Source of the DNA: Ruminococcus sp.
Lineage (GTDB): Bacteria; Bacillota; Clostridia; Oscillospirales; Ruminococcaceae
DNA: 64,000 nt
Direction: 5' to 3'
Assembly (NCBI GenBank): GCA_015066785.1
Contig: SVNT01000002.1
Coordinates: 1 to 64,000, forward strand
Under the pieces are notes generated by a model. The model had not been told where the DNA came from and did no database searches. It worked only from the letters and a program-made list of their open reading frames with translations. The stretch's first letter is position 1; each line of letters opens with the position of its first letter. Made by a program: the position numbers and the translations under genes. Below, in pieces: positions 25,323 to 34,385 of the stretch.

Positions 25323-27689
25323 TTATATCTTCCAGATTTCTTCCGCATACTCCTTGACAGTTCTGTCTGATGAGAACTTGCCTGCGTTTGCGATGTTCAT
25401 CCAGCACTTCTTGTGGAAGTTTCTTCTTTCGTTGTTGTAATCCTGGTTTGCACGGATTTTTGCATTTACATAGTCATCGAAGTCACGGCAGATGAAATAG
25501 TTGTCGGGTGCGTGCCAGCTGAAGCCGTTTGTGAGTGCGCAGTAAAGCTCACCGAACATACCTGTTTCGCCGTCGTTGAATGTTCCGTCAACGAGAGTGT
25601 TGATAACTCTCTTGAGGCGTTCGTTGACATAGTAGTAATCCTCCTTGGGACGATAACGACCCTTGAGGGAGTTGATTTCTTCAACTCTTGCGCCGAAGAT
25701 GTATTCGTTCTGCTCGCCTGCTTCCTGAGCGATTTCGATGTTTGCACCGTCCCATGTTCCGAGGGTTACAGCACCGTTGAGCATGAACTTCATATTACCT
25801 GTTCCCGAAGCCTCAAGACCGGCTGTTGAAATCTGCTCTGAAATATCTGCTGCGGGGATGAGCTTTTCAGCATAGGAAACATTGTAGTTCTGTACGAAAA
25901 GCACCTGGAGTCTGTCGTTTGTTTCGGGGTCTGTATTGACCTTCTTTGCGATTTCGTTGATGAACTTGATGATACCCTTCGCTCTGCGGTAAGCAGGTGC
26001 AGCCTTCGCACCGAAGATGAACATTGTCGGGTGCCAGTTGTGGAGGCTGTTTTCCTTTAGGCGATAGTAGATATCGAGGATTGCGAATGCGTTGAGGAGC
26101 TGTCTTTTATATTCGTGGAGACGCTTTACCTGGATGTCGAACATGAAGTTCGGGTTAATCCAGTAGTTTTCCATCTTTCCGATGTACTCAACAAGCTCCT
26201 GCTTCTTTTCACGCTTGATGTTTGCAAATCTCTGGATTGTATCCTCGTCGTCAACAAACTTTTCAAGTCCCTTGAGCATATCGAGGTTTGTAACCCACTC
26301 GTCTGTGCCGAGCTTTTCTGTGATGAGGTCGGAGAGCTGTGTGTTGCAGAGTCCGAGCCATCTTCTCTGTGTGATACCGTTTGTCTTGTTCTGGAAACGC
26401 TCAGGGTATACAGAGTACCAGTCTCTGAGAACATCGTTCTTGAGGATTTCTGTGTGGAGAGCCGCAACGCCGTTTGTGTGTGATGATGCGTACACTGCCA
26501 TATTCGCCATATGGATACGGTCGCCCTGAAGAATTGCCATCGAGTTCACTTCTTCGTCAGACTTGCCTGCCTTCTTCATGTCAGCACGGAGTCTTGCGTC
26601 GATAAGACCGATAATATCGTAAATTGTAGGAATAACCTTGCGGAAGAGACCGCTTCCCCACTTTTCGAGAGCCTCAGCCATAACTGTGTGGTTTGTATAG
26701 TTGAAGGTCTTCTGTGCGATTTCAAATGCCTCGTTAAAGCCCATACCCTCGTTGAACATAAGAATTCTTATAAGCTCGGGGATGGACACTGTCGGATGTG
26801 TGTCGTTGAGCTGGATTGCATAAAGCTCGGGGAACTTCTTGAAGTTTGAGCCGTGCTTTGCCTTGTACTTTCTCACGATATCCTGGAGTGATGCGCTTGA
26901 GAAGAAGTACTGCTGCTTGAGGCGGAGCATAAGTCCCTGTTCGGAGTTGTCGTTGGGGTAAAGTACATTACTGATAGCCTCTGCGAGTACAGCGTGTGCA
27001 GATGCGTCGATGTACTTCTGGTTGTCGAAGTCAGTGAAGTTGAATTCGTCCATACCCTCTGCCTGCCAGAGACGGAGTGTGTTTATCGACTTTCTGTTAT
27101 AACCGATTATCGGAACATCGTAGGGTACTGCCATTACAGACTGGTCTGCAAAGTCAATGCGTACAGAGTCGCTTTCGCAGCGGATACTCCACGAATCTAT
27201 TCCCTGATGGAGCCACTTGTCAGCAGTCTCTCTCTGGAAACCGTTTTCAAAGTACTGCTTGAAAAGTCCGTAGCGGTATCTTATTCCGTAACCGTTGAGT
27301 GCAATATCCTGTGAAGCCGCACTGTCAAGGAAACAAGCCGCAAGTCTTCCAAGACCGCCGTTTCCGAGAGCTGCGTCCTCGATATCCTCGAGAGCGTTGA
27401 GGTCAAGGCCGTTTTCCTCGAAGATTTCCTTTGCTGTGTCAAGAAGTCCTGCACAGTAGAGGTTGTTGAAAACCGCACGACCCATAAGGAATTCAGCAGA
27501 AAGATAGTACGCACGTCTTCCTGATGCGTGACGCTTTTCGCTCTTTATCCATTCGGGCATAATGTCTGCCATTACAGCTCTTGCAACGGCGCTGTGAAGC
27601 TGGTGTGTTGTAGCGTCTTTCAGAGATACCTTTGAATCTGTGTAAAGATTGTTCTTTATCTGTGAAAGAAACTCCTTTTTACTCATCAT
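25323..27689 (-). CDS. glgP: Glycogen/maltodextrin phosphorylase
   Basis: This 788-residue PLP enzyme releases glucose-1-phosphate from glycogen or maltodextrin ends. Visible blocks include AALGNGGLGRLAACFLDSAA, YGIRYRYGLFKQ, FNYTNHTVMAEALEKW, FQNKTNGITQRRWL, and the PLP-binding EASGTGNMKFMLNGA with its active-site lysine. The length is close to the family's usual 800-830. The start MMSKKEFLSQ follows a GGAGGGG ribosome site. It lies 35 bases after the 2-hydroxyacyl-CoA dehydratase-like gene and is probably co-transcribed with it. No other glycogen gene is nearby. Confidence 0.96.
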   Translation of the reverse strand: MMSKKEFLSQIKNNLYTDSKVSLKDATTHQLHSAVARAVMADIMPEWIKSEKRHASGRRAYYLSAEFLMGRAVFNNLYCAGLLDTAKEIFEENGLDLNALEDIEDAALGNGGLGRLAACFLDSAASQDIALNGYGIRYRYGLFKQYFENGFQRETADKWLHQGIDSWSIRCESDSVRIDFADQSVMAVPYDVPIIGYNRKSINTLRLWQAEGMDEFNFTDFDNQKYIDASAHAVLAEAISNVLYPNDNSEQGLMLRLKQQYFFSSASLQDIVRKYKAKHGSNFKKFPELYAIQLNDTHPTVSIPELIRILMFNEGMGFNEAFEIAQKTFNYTNHTVMAEALEKWGSGLFRKVIPTIYDIIGLIDARLRADMKKAGKSDEEVNSMAILQGDRIHMANMAVYASSHTNGVAALHTEILKNDVLRDWYSVYPERFQNKTNGITQRRWLGLCNTQLSDLITEKLGTDEWVTNLDMLKGLEKFVDDEDTIQRFANIKREKKQELVEYIGKMENYWINPNFMFDIQVKRLHEYKRQLLNAFAILDIYYRLKENSLHNWHPTMFIFGAKAAPAYRRAKGIIKFINEIAKKVNTDPETNDRLQVLFVQNYNVSYAEKLIPAADISEQISTAGLEASGTGNMKFMLNGAVTLGTWDGANIEIAQEAGEQNEYIFGARVEEINSLKGRYRPKEDYYYVNERLKRVINTLVDGTFNDGETGMFGELYCALTNGFSWHAPDNYFICRDFDDYVNAKIRANQDYNNERRNFHKKCWMNIANAGKFSSDRTVKEYAEEIWKI

Positions 27690-27724
27690 GATTAAAACCC
27701 CTCCAAAAATAATGTGCTGTTATA

Positions 27725-28981
27725 TTATCGGCGCTCGTTCAGTCTGTCCCTTGCGGTTGAGAGCATCAGCTTTATTCTGTTTTCCTGGTTTACTCTCGTA
27801 GCGCCGGGGTCATAGTCGATAGCGACGATATTTGCGTTGTTGAATGTGTTGCGGATTTTTCTTATCATACCCTTACCTACAATGTGGTTCGGGAGGCAAC
27901 CGAAAGGCTGTGCGCAGACGATATTCTCAACACCCGAATGTATGAGCTCGACCATTTCAGCGGTGAGGAGCCAGCCCTCGCCCATCTTGTTTGCGGGTGA
28001 AACGAACGGGCGTGAAAGCTCCTTCGTTTTTTCGAATGCCTGCGGTGCACGGAACCTGCTCTCCTTACAAACGGAGATTATCTGGTTCTGCACGCTTATG
28101 AGGAACTTCTTGAGCGCCGCCGAGGCAAAGCCCTTTGCGTAGCGCACATGGTAAAGCTGTGTATCTACAACATGGTGGTCGCACATGAAGATAACGAAGT
28201 CGAGAAGTCCGGGTACAACAACCTCTGCCCCCTCGCTGTTGAGGAATTCCTCAAGGCAGTTGTTTCCGAGAGGTGCGTACTTGATGTAGATTTCCCCGAC
28301 AATTCCGACACGGATTTTCTCCTCGTCGGTAACGGGAATATCCTCCATATCCTTTATGATTTTGCGTGCGTTCTTCTTGAAATCGACCATACTGATATGC
28401 CCTGAGCAGAGGTAGTCAACCCACTTCTGTATGAGCTTATCGGTATCGCCCTTGTTGACTTCGTACGGGCGCACCTGATTTCCTATCCACATAAGAAGGT
28501 CACCGTAGCACACCGACGCTACAAGCTCGTATGTGAGCTTGAGGGTGAACTTGAACCCGGGATTCTTCTCCATATTGTGCAGGTTGAAGGATACTACGGG
28601 AACCTGCTCCATACCGTTATTCTTGAGGGCACGGCGAAGAAGATTGATATAGTTCGACGCACGGCAACCGCCACCCGTCTGTGTTATCATCAGGGCGGTC
28701 TTGTTTATGTCGTATTTTCCCGATTTGAGAGCGTCCATCATCTGCCCGATAACGAGAAGTGCGGGATAGCAGGTGTCGTTGTGAACATTTCGGAGCCCCT
28801 CGTCGACAATTTGACGGTGTGTGGTCTTTAAAAGCTCCACCTTATATCCGTGATTGATGAATGTCTTTTCAAGAAACTGAAAATGAATGGGCAACATCTG
28901 CGGAAAAAGAATGGTGTATTCCTTTTTCATTTCTTCTGTGAAAAGCAAACGCCCCTGGCTGTTGTAAATCAGTTCCGCCAT
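27725..28981 (-). CDS. 2-hydroxyacyl-CoA dehydratase-like protein (CoA-substrate activase C-terminal type)
   Basis: This 418-residue soluble protein resembles the dehydratase-like portion of the large 'CoA-substrate-specific enzyme activase' proteins of Clostridia. Cysteines lie in conserved-looking contexts NDTCYPALL, TGGGCRASNY and AQPFGCLPNHI, which could bind an iron-sulfur cluster. The ASKHA-type ATPase domain that many relatives carry at the N-terminus is absent, so this is a stand-alone second half. The real reaction of these orphan proteins is not known. It precedes glgP on the same strand, with its own promoter. Confidence 0.75.
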   Translation of the reverse strand: MAELIYNSQGRLLFTEEMKKEYTILFPQMLPIHFQFLEKTFINHGYKVELLKTTHRQIVDEGLRNVHNDTCYPALLVIGQMMDALKSGKYDINKTALMITQTGGGCRASNYINLLRRALKNNGMEQVPVVSFNLHNMEKNPGFKFTLKLTYELVASVCYGDLLMWIGNQVRPYEVNKGDTDKLIQKWVDYLCSGHISMVDFKKNARKIIKDMEDIPVTDEEKIRVGIVGEIYIKYAPLGNNCLEEFLNSEGAEVVVPGLLDFVIFMCDHHVVDTQLYHVRYAKGFASAALKKFLISVQNQIISVCKESRFRAPQAFEKTKELSRPFVSPANKMGEGWLLTAEMVELIHSGVENIVCAQPFGCLPNHIVGKGMIRKIRNTFNNANIVAIDYDPGATRVNQENRIKLMLSTARDRLNERR

Positions 28982-29036
28982 AATATATTGTTCCTTTCAG
29001 AAAATTCAGCTTGGTTTCATAAAATCCTATTAAAAT

Positions 29037-29065
29037 AGTATAACATACTTTCTGTTTTAATTCAA
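29037..29065 (-). promoter_or_regulatory. Promoter of the dehydratase-like gene and glgP
   Basis: On the minus strand TTGAAT and TATACT are 17 bases apart, about 56 bases upstream of the start codon at 28981. Confidence 0.75.
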
Positions 29066-29115
29066 TGTAATAATATGGTATTTGTGCATTTTTCGGGGAA
29101 ATTCCGCCGTGTTAC

Positions 29116-29145
29116 GCAAAAAAGCACGGTATTATAACCGTGCTT
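29116..29145 (-). terminator. Terminator of the cheA-cheW operon
   Basis: On the minus strand AAGCACGGT/ACCGTGCTT with a six-base loop is followed by a T run, immediately after the last cheW codon at 29150. Confidence 0.88.
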
Positions 29146-29149
29146 TTCT

Positions 29150-29635
29150 TTATAATGCTTTTTTCATATTGTCCACTTCGTCCTTGCTGAACATCTTCTG
29201 CTGATTAAGGAGAAGTATAATATCCGCATCGAGCTTTGCGATACCCGTGACATATCTTCCCGACCTGTCGAGTGTTATCGTCGGCGGGGGAGAAATCTGG
29301 TCTTTTTTGATGTCAAGAACAGCCTCTACCGTGTCGACGATAAAGCCTATTTCCATTCCGCCTATATCGACAACGATGATGCAGGTTCTCGATGTATATT
29401 CCGCCTCAGGCTTACCGAAACGGAGTCTTACATCAACGAGCGGTATAATCGAGCCACGGAGATTTATAATTCCCTTGAAATATTCCTGACTTTCGGGTAC
29501 CGTTGTAAAGCTCTGCATTTCGATGATGCTGTTTACGCAGGTTATCGAAAAGGCATATTTCTGCTCTGCCGACATGAAGATGAGGTATTTCCCCTCAAGC
29601 TCGCTGAACATCATGTTTCCGTCGTTGTTCATCAT
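29150..29635 (-). CDS. cheW: Chemotaxis coupling protein CheW (first copy)
   Basis: This 161-residue protein has the CheW fold signature: YLIFMSAEQKYAFSI, FKGIINLRGSIIPLVDVRLRFG, then TCIIVVDIGGMEIGFIVDTVEAVLDI. CheW links chemoreceptors to CheA. It is the last gene of the che operon, 13 bases after cheB. A second cheW lies at 31558-32019. Their divergence suggests pairing with different receptors or a CheV-like role, but no response-regulator domain is present. Confidence 0.93.
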   Translation of the reverse strand: MMNNDGNMMFSELEGKYLIFMSAEQKYAFSITCVNSIIEMQSFTTVPESQEYFKGIINLRGSIIPLVDVRLRFGKPEAEYTSRTCIIVVDIGGMEIGFIVDTVEAVLDIKKDQISPPPTITLDRSGRYVTGIAKLDADIILLLNQQKMFSKDEVDNMKKAL

Positions 29636-29648
29636 TCACATTCCTCTC

Positions 29649-30719
29649 TTACTGCTGACTGACACGCTTGTTGATAATATCGGCAATCTTGCCGAGGGGA
29701 GCCTGCTGACATACAGCTCCTCCCGTGAACGCTACCATCGGCATTCCGTAAACCACGCAGGTTGCCTCGTCCTGACCGATAGTGTATGCGCCCGCCTTCC
29801 TCATAAGAAGAAGTCCCTTTGCGCCGTCTGCGCCCATTCCCGTAAGGATAGCGCCTATTGCATTTTTTCCTGCAGCCTCCGCCACTGATGTGAACATCAC
29901 ATCAACCGACGGGCAGTGACCCGATACCCTCTCTCCCTGTCGGGAAGATACATAGTACCCTGTCGAATTTTTCTTGAGCTGCAAATGATAGTCACCCGCA
30001 GCGATAATTGCAAGTCCCGGACGGAGTACATCTCCGTCAACGGCCTCCTTCACTTCAATCGCACAACAACGGTTCATTCTTTCCGCATACATTTTTGTAA
30101 AGCCTGCGGGCATATGCTGTGTGATTATTATCGGAGGGCTGTTTGCAGGCATACCCTGCAGAACCGTCTGTAATGCGTCAGGCCCTCCCGTTGAGGCACC
30201 GAGCGCGATTACGAGGTCTTTGTTCCTGTATGTTATCGGCGTAGATGCGCTTGCCGTCGTCTGTGCGGGAGCTGCCGCAGCAGATTTCGGGGCAAGTGCC
30301 GACGCTGTTTTCTGTATTACACGGGCGCCGTTTGCGGCGGTGATTTTTCTTCCCAGCTCATAGGAGAAATCCATGAGGTCACGGGGAGATTTCACGGTAG
30401 GCTTCTTTATGAAGTCAACCGCACCGACAGATAACGCCTCGAATACGTTTATCGTCATTGAAGACACTACTATTACGGGTACGGGATACTGCGGAATAAG
30501 CCTTTTGAGGAACTCTATCCCGTTCATCTTCGGCATTTCAAAGTCGAGCGTCACAACGTCAGGCTGGAGCTGTACTATCTTCTCGCTCGCCTCGTATGCG
30601 TCGCCTGCTGTACCGACAACTGTTATCCCACGCTTTTCGCTGAGCATTTTTGACAGCGTTTCACGGAAAAGTATTGAGTCATCAACAACAAGTACCTTGA
30701 TTTCTTTATCTTCTAACAT
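29649..30719 (-). CDS. cheB: Chemotaxis response regulator / protein-glutamate methylesterase CheB
   Basis: This 356-residue protein has a receiver domain (about residues 7-125, phosphorylation site Asp59 in VVTLDFEMPKMNG) and a methylesterase domain (about 165-356). The esterase part shows the nucleophile in ALGASTGGP, the histidine in ITQHMPAGFT and the aspartate in TGMGADGAKG. It demethylates or deamidates chemoreceptors during adaptation. The linker is Ala/Pro/Thr-rich. It is encoded between cheR and a cheW, so the methylation enzymes are co-expressed. Confidence 0.96.
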   Translation of the reverse strand: MLEDKEIKVLVVDDSILFRETLSKMLSEKRGITVVGTAGDAYEASEKIVQLQPDVVTLDFEMPKMNGIEFLKRLIPQYPVPVIVVSSMTINVFEALSVGAVDFIKKPTVKSPRDLMDFSYELGRKITAANGARVIQKTASALAPKSAAAAPAQTTASASTPITYRNKDLVIALGASTGGPDALQTVLQGMPANSPPIIITQHMPAGFTKMYAERMNRCCAIEVKEAVDGDVLRPGLAIIAAGDYHLQLKKNSTGYYVSSRQGERVSGHCPSVDVMFTSVAEAAGKNAIGAILTGMGADGAKGLLLMRKAGAYTIGQDEATCVVYGMPMVAFTGGAVCQQAPLGKIADIINKRVSQQ

Positions 30720-30743
30720 TTGTTTTACCTGTCTTTATATAGG

Positions 30744-31553
30744 TTATAGCGGTTTGCGGTAAATCGCCGGCTGTATGCACTGGAATCTTGTCGCCTTCGA
30801 AATATTCTCTGCGTGCCCTATAAAAAGGTATCCGCCCGGTTTCAGTGCGTCATAGAGTCTGTCTATGAGGGCGTTTTTGGTGTCCGCATCGAAATATATC
30901 ATTACATTGCGGCAACTTATAAGGTCGTAAGGCTTCTTGTACGAAATCGGGTCCATAAGATTGAACTGACGGTACACGATTTCACGCCTCATACGGTCGC
31001 ACACCTGATAGCGTTCGCTGTCCAGCTTGACAAAGTATTTCTTTATCCATGCGGGAGGAACATCCGCCATCATTTCAACTGTGTATATGCCCTCGTACGC
31101 TTTCTTGAGGACATCTGTCGATATGTCGGTCGCAAGGATTTTAAGGTCCCAGCCGTCCCGTCTGACGCCGAAATATTCGTCGATTGTCATTGCCAGCGTG
31201 TACGGCTCCTGCCCTGTGGAAGAAGCTGCACACCATATACGGGCGTCTTTATCTCTTACTGTGCGTTCTATGTGCGGAAGCACTTCGGATTTTAAGAATT
31301 CAAAATGCTCAGGCTCACGCATGAAGAAGGTGTGGTTTGTCGTCAGCTTGTTGACGAACTTCTCAAACTCAACGGAGTTTGTGTTGTTCAGGACGCTGTC
31401 AAGGTAGGTCTTGAAATCGGTATAACCCAGTTTGTTGACCATATTTGTCAGACGGCCTTCGACAAGAACCCTTTTCTTTTCGAGGTTTATCCCGTAATTT
31501 GCCTTGATGAATTTTACGATGCGCCAGAAATCGTCATCGCGTAACTGTAACAT
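30744..31553 (-). CDS. cheR: Chemotaxis protein methyltransferase CheR
   Basis: This 269-residue SAM-dependent enzyme methylates glutamates on chemoreceptors. The N-terminal helical domain (about 1-75) precedes the Rossmann part with ARIWCAASSTGQEPYTLAMT (SAM-binding), LKILATDISTDVLKKA and the CRNVMIYFD motif. It ends with GGYLFIGHAENI. The length is typical. The gene is next to cheB, its opposing enzyme. The receptors it acts on are not in this window. Confidence 0.96.
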   Translation of the reverse strand: MLQLRDDDFWRIVKFIKANYGINLEKKRVLVEGRLTNMVNKLGYTDFKTYLDSVLNNTNSVEFEKFVNKLTTNHTFFMREPEHFEFLKSEVLPHIERTVRDKDARIWCAASSTGQEPYTLAMTIDEYFGVRRDGWDLKILATDISTDVLKKAYEGIYTVEMMADVPPAWIKKYFVKLDSERYQVCDRMRREIVYRQFNLMDPISYKKPYDLISCRNVMIYFDADTKNALIDRLYDALKPGGYLFIGHAENISKATRFQCIQPAIYRKPL

Positions 31554-31557
31554 ATGA

Positions 31558-32019
31558 TTACCTCTCCATTATCAGAGTTTCGCAGTTGAGGAGAAGCTTT
31601 ATCTCGTCTCCCGACTCGATAATATATCTTATGTACTTATTTGTGTTTACATTCTTATAGTTAGGTGTAAGCGAGATTTCCTCGGGCTTTATCTGAGCTA
31701 CTTCTCTTACGCCGTCAACGATAAGACCGACAGCGAGGTTTTCCCACGAGATAACGACGATACACGTTCTGTCGTCGAAGGGGATTTCCTCCTTGCCGAA
31801 ACGTCTTCTTACGCTCATAACGGGGATTACCTTACCACGAAGGTTTACAACACCCTTGATATAATCGGGCACCTTGGGCACGATTGTTATCTGGGGAATC
31901 TGGATGATTTCCGTTATGTACTGTATTTCGATTCCGTATATTGCGTCATCGATTTCAAACTGTAATATCTCTCCGCCTTCAACAGCGATGTTGCTGCTTT
32001 CGTTATAGATTTCTTCCAT
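31558..32019 (-). CDS. cheW: Chemotaxis coupling protein CheW (second copy)
   Basis: This 153-residue CheW begins with an acidic stretch and then ILQFEIDDAIYGIEIQYITEI. It has YIKGVVNLRGKVIPVMSVRRRFG and TCIVVISWENLAVGLIVDGVREV. It is 20 bases downstream of cheA and is the more conventional of the two CheW copies in the operon. It should couple CheA to receptor arrays at the membrane. Confidence 0.95.
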   Translation of the reverse strand: MEEIYNESSNIAVEGGEILQFEIDDAIYGIEIQYITEIIQIPQITIVPKVPDYIKGVVNLRGKVIPVMSVRRRFGKEEIPFDDRTCIVVISWENLAVGLIVDGVREVAQIKPEEISLTPNYKNVNTNKYIRYIIESGDEIKLLLNCETLIMER

Positions 32020-32038
32020 TATGGTTCAGCCCCCTCGC

Positions 32039-34150
32039 TTAGAAATTAGTGATGATGTTGTTTACATCAAGGATGATTGTGATGTTACCGTCGCCGAGGA
32101 TTGTACATCCCGACATACCGTTCTGCTTGATGTTGAAGTCGTTGAACATTGACGGGAACGGCTTTACTACTACCTGCTGTTCACCGATAAGCTCGTCGGC
32201 GTAGATGCAAGCGCTCTTTCCTTCCGACTCAACGAGGATTATGATGCCGTCATAGATATTTTCGTATGTCGGCTTGAGGTCGTAGATGGAATAAAGTCTG
32301 ATGAGAGGGTAACATTCTCCTCTTATCATTATCATTTCGTTTCCGTCTGTATCGTGGATGAGCTGGCTCTCCTTGAGCTTGAAGCTCTCCTTGATTGAGT
32401 TTATCGGAACTGTGAAGATTGACTGTCCTACACCAAGCTCCATACCGTCAACGATTGCAAGCGACAGCGGAATCTTGATGATGAACTGTGTACCCTCTCC
32501 GAGTTTACTTTCAACGGAAACAGTACCGCCTATCTTTTCGATGTTCTTCTTTACAACGTCCATACCGACGCCACGGCCTGAGAATTCCGTAACGACTTCG
32601 TTTGTCGAGAATCCCGGTGCCATAACGAGCTGGAACGCTTCGCGCTCTGTATACTCTTCCTTGGGCTTTGTGAGGATGCCGTTTCTCTCCGCTTTGTTGA
32701 GGAGCTTTTCGGCATTCATTCCCGTACCGTCATCGGATACGACAATGATAACCTCTCCCGATGAGTTGTAAGCCGAGAGCTTTACTGTACCCACGGGGTC
32801 CTTGCCTGCGTCTATTCTGTCCTGTACATTTTCTTCGATACCGTGGTCAACGGCATTACGAACCATATGCATAAGCGGGTCGTTGAGGTTGTCGATAACC
32901 GACTTGTCAACCTCTGTGTTTTCACCCTCGAATACGAGGTTTACGTCACGGTTGAGCTTTACCTTCATGTCACGGACAATTCTTGTCATCTTATTGAACG
33001 CTCCCGAAAGGGGTACCATTCGGATTGACATTACGATATCCTGAAGTTCGCTGTTGAGCTTTCTGAGCTGACGAGCTGACTTCTGGAAGTTGTCAAGCTG
33101 GAGTCCCTTGAGGTCGGGGTTGCCTGTTACCATAGCTTCTGTGATAACAATTTCGCCGACCATATCGAGAAGCTGGTCGAGCTTGTTGAGGTTTACGGAA
33201 ATAAGACTCTGCTTTCCGCCACCTGACTTGCTCTGGAGCATATTGTTAATCTGCTCAACAGATTTCTTGCTGTCCTCAGCCTTGGGAGCAGCCGCCTTCG
33301 GTGCTTCCTCTGCCGCTGCAGATGCGGGAGCATCCTCTGTTTCAGCCTTGGGAGCTTCCTCTGCCGATGCAGGTGCGGGAGCAGGAACTTCCTCGCTCTC
33401 AAGAATTTCGTAGGACTTAACGTTGAGAGCCTCTTCAATGCCGCTGATAACAACTGCGTCGTTGCCGTCGATAGCCTTGAAGTGTACGAAGAATCCGTTT
33501 TCTACGATAACCTTTGCCGAGTCTGTGTTGGACTCGATATCGGCAGGCTCGTAGGTGAGGACTTCACAATCCTCACGGATTTTATTTACGAGAAGGAGCG
33601 CACGGAGGTTTTCCATCTTGCAGTCGTCGTCGAAGATAACCTTGACATTGACCATGCCTGCCTGTGCGTTTGAAGCGGCTGTGCTTTCAGCCTGTGCGGG
33701 AGCAGCTTCGGCGTCGCCTGATGCCGCAACACTTCCGCCGTTTTTGAGAACTTCAACATAAGCCTTGATTTTGTCGTGGCAGGGTGCGAAGTCTGTTGCT
33801 GTATATTCTTCTTCCTGAAGATTTTCGATTTCGGCTTTGAGCAAATCGGACGCATTGAATACAAGCTCGTAAAGGTCCTTTGTGGAATCCATTGCGGGCT
33901 TTTCTTCTCTGATTATGTAGAACATGTCTTCGATAGCGTGTGCAAGCGATGACATATTCTCAAGTCCCATCATTGCGGACGAGCCCTTGATGGTATGCAT
34001 TATACGGAATATCTCGTCGATGCTTTCCTTGTCAAAGGTTCCCGCTCCCTCTGTTTTAATGAGAATCTGGTCGAGCTGTTCAAGAAGTGTGGTTGTTTCG
34101 TAGATATACATATCAACCATGCTTTCCATGCCTTCTTCAAATTTACCCAT
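32039..34150 (-). CDS. cheA: Chemotaxis histidine kinase CheA
   Basis: This 703-residue kinase has all CheA domains. The HPt domain (about 1-105) carries His52 in IMHTIKGSSAMMG. A P2 CheY-docking domain lies at about 165-245, and an Ala/Pro/Glu-rich linker follows to about 305. The dimerisation domain (about 310-370) has LISVNLNKLDQLLDMVGEIVI. The ATPase domain shows HMVRNAVDHGIE, DDGTGMN and GRGVGMDVVKKNI. The CheW-like domain occupies about 560-703. It is the first gene of cheA-cheW-cheR-cheB-cheW and has its own sigma-A promoter. It phosphorylates CheY and CheB. Confidence 0.97.
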   Translation of the reverse strand: MGKFEEGMESMVDMYIYETTTLLEQLDQILIKTEGAGTFDKESIDEIFRIMHTIKGSSAMMGLENMSSLAHAIEDMFYIIREEKPAMDSTKDLYELVFNASDLLKAEIENLQEEEYTATDFAPCHDKIKAYVEVLKNGGSVAASGDAEAAPAQAESTAASNAQAGMVNVKVIFDDDCKMENLRALLLVNKIREDCEVLTYEPADIESNTDSAKVIVENGFFVHFKAIDGNDAVVISGIEEALNVKSYEILESEEVPAPAPASAEEAPKAETEDAPASAAAEEAPKAAAPKAEDSKKSVEQINNMLQSKSGGGKQSLISVNLNKLDQLLDMVGEIVITEAMVTGNPDLKGLQLDNFQKSARQLRKLNSELQDIVMSIRMVPLSGAFNKMTRIVRDMKVKLNRDVNLVFEGENTEVDKSVIDNLNDPLMHMVRNAVDHGIEENVQDRIDAGKDPVGTVKLSAYNSSGEVIIVVSDDGTGMNAEKLLNKAERNGILTKPKEEYTEREAFQLVMAPGFSTNEVVTEFSGRGVGMDVVKKNIEKIGGTVSVESKLGEGTQFIIKIPLSLAIVDGMELGVGQSIFTVPINSIKESFKLKESQLIHDTDGNEMIMIRGECYPLIRLYSIYDLKPTYENIYDGIIILVESEGKSACIYADELIGEQQVVVKPFPSMFNDFNIKQNGMSGCTILGDGNITIILDVNNIITNF

Positions 34151-34222
34151 AATAACACCTACTTTTTTCAGATATTTTTGCTTGCCCTGTCTTTTAACAT
34201 AAAAACAGGTTTATTTAAATAC

Positions 34223-34251
34223 ATTATACCAAAAAAAATACTTTACTACAA
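34223..34251 (-). promoter_or_regulatory. Promoter of the cheA operon
   Basis: On the minus strand TTGTAG and TATAAT are 17 bases apart, with TG one base before the -10 (extended -10). It ends about 70 bases before cheA. The divergent FliK-like gene has no equally clear promoter in the remaining 34252-34385. Confidence 0.8.
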
Positions 34252-34385
34252 GTGAAAAATGCGATATTATATAAATAAAGTACATTTTTTTTAAAAATTT
34301 TTCAGGCGATTTCTACATTTTACACAACAAAAAATTTTATGGCTTGTGCAAAATGTATGTTCTCAATTTTTGGAAGGAGGTTTTT

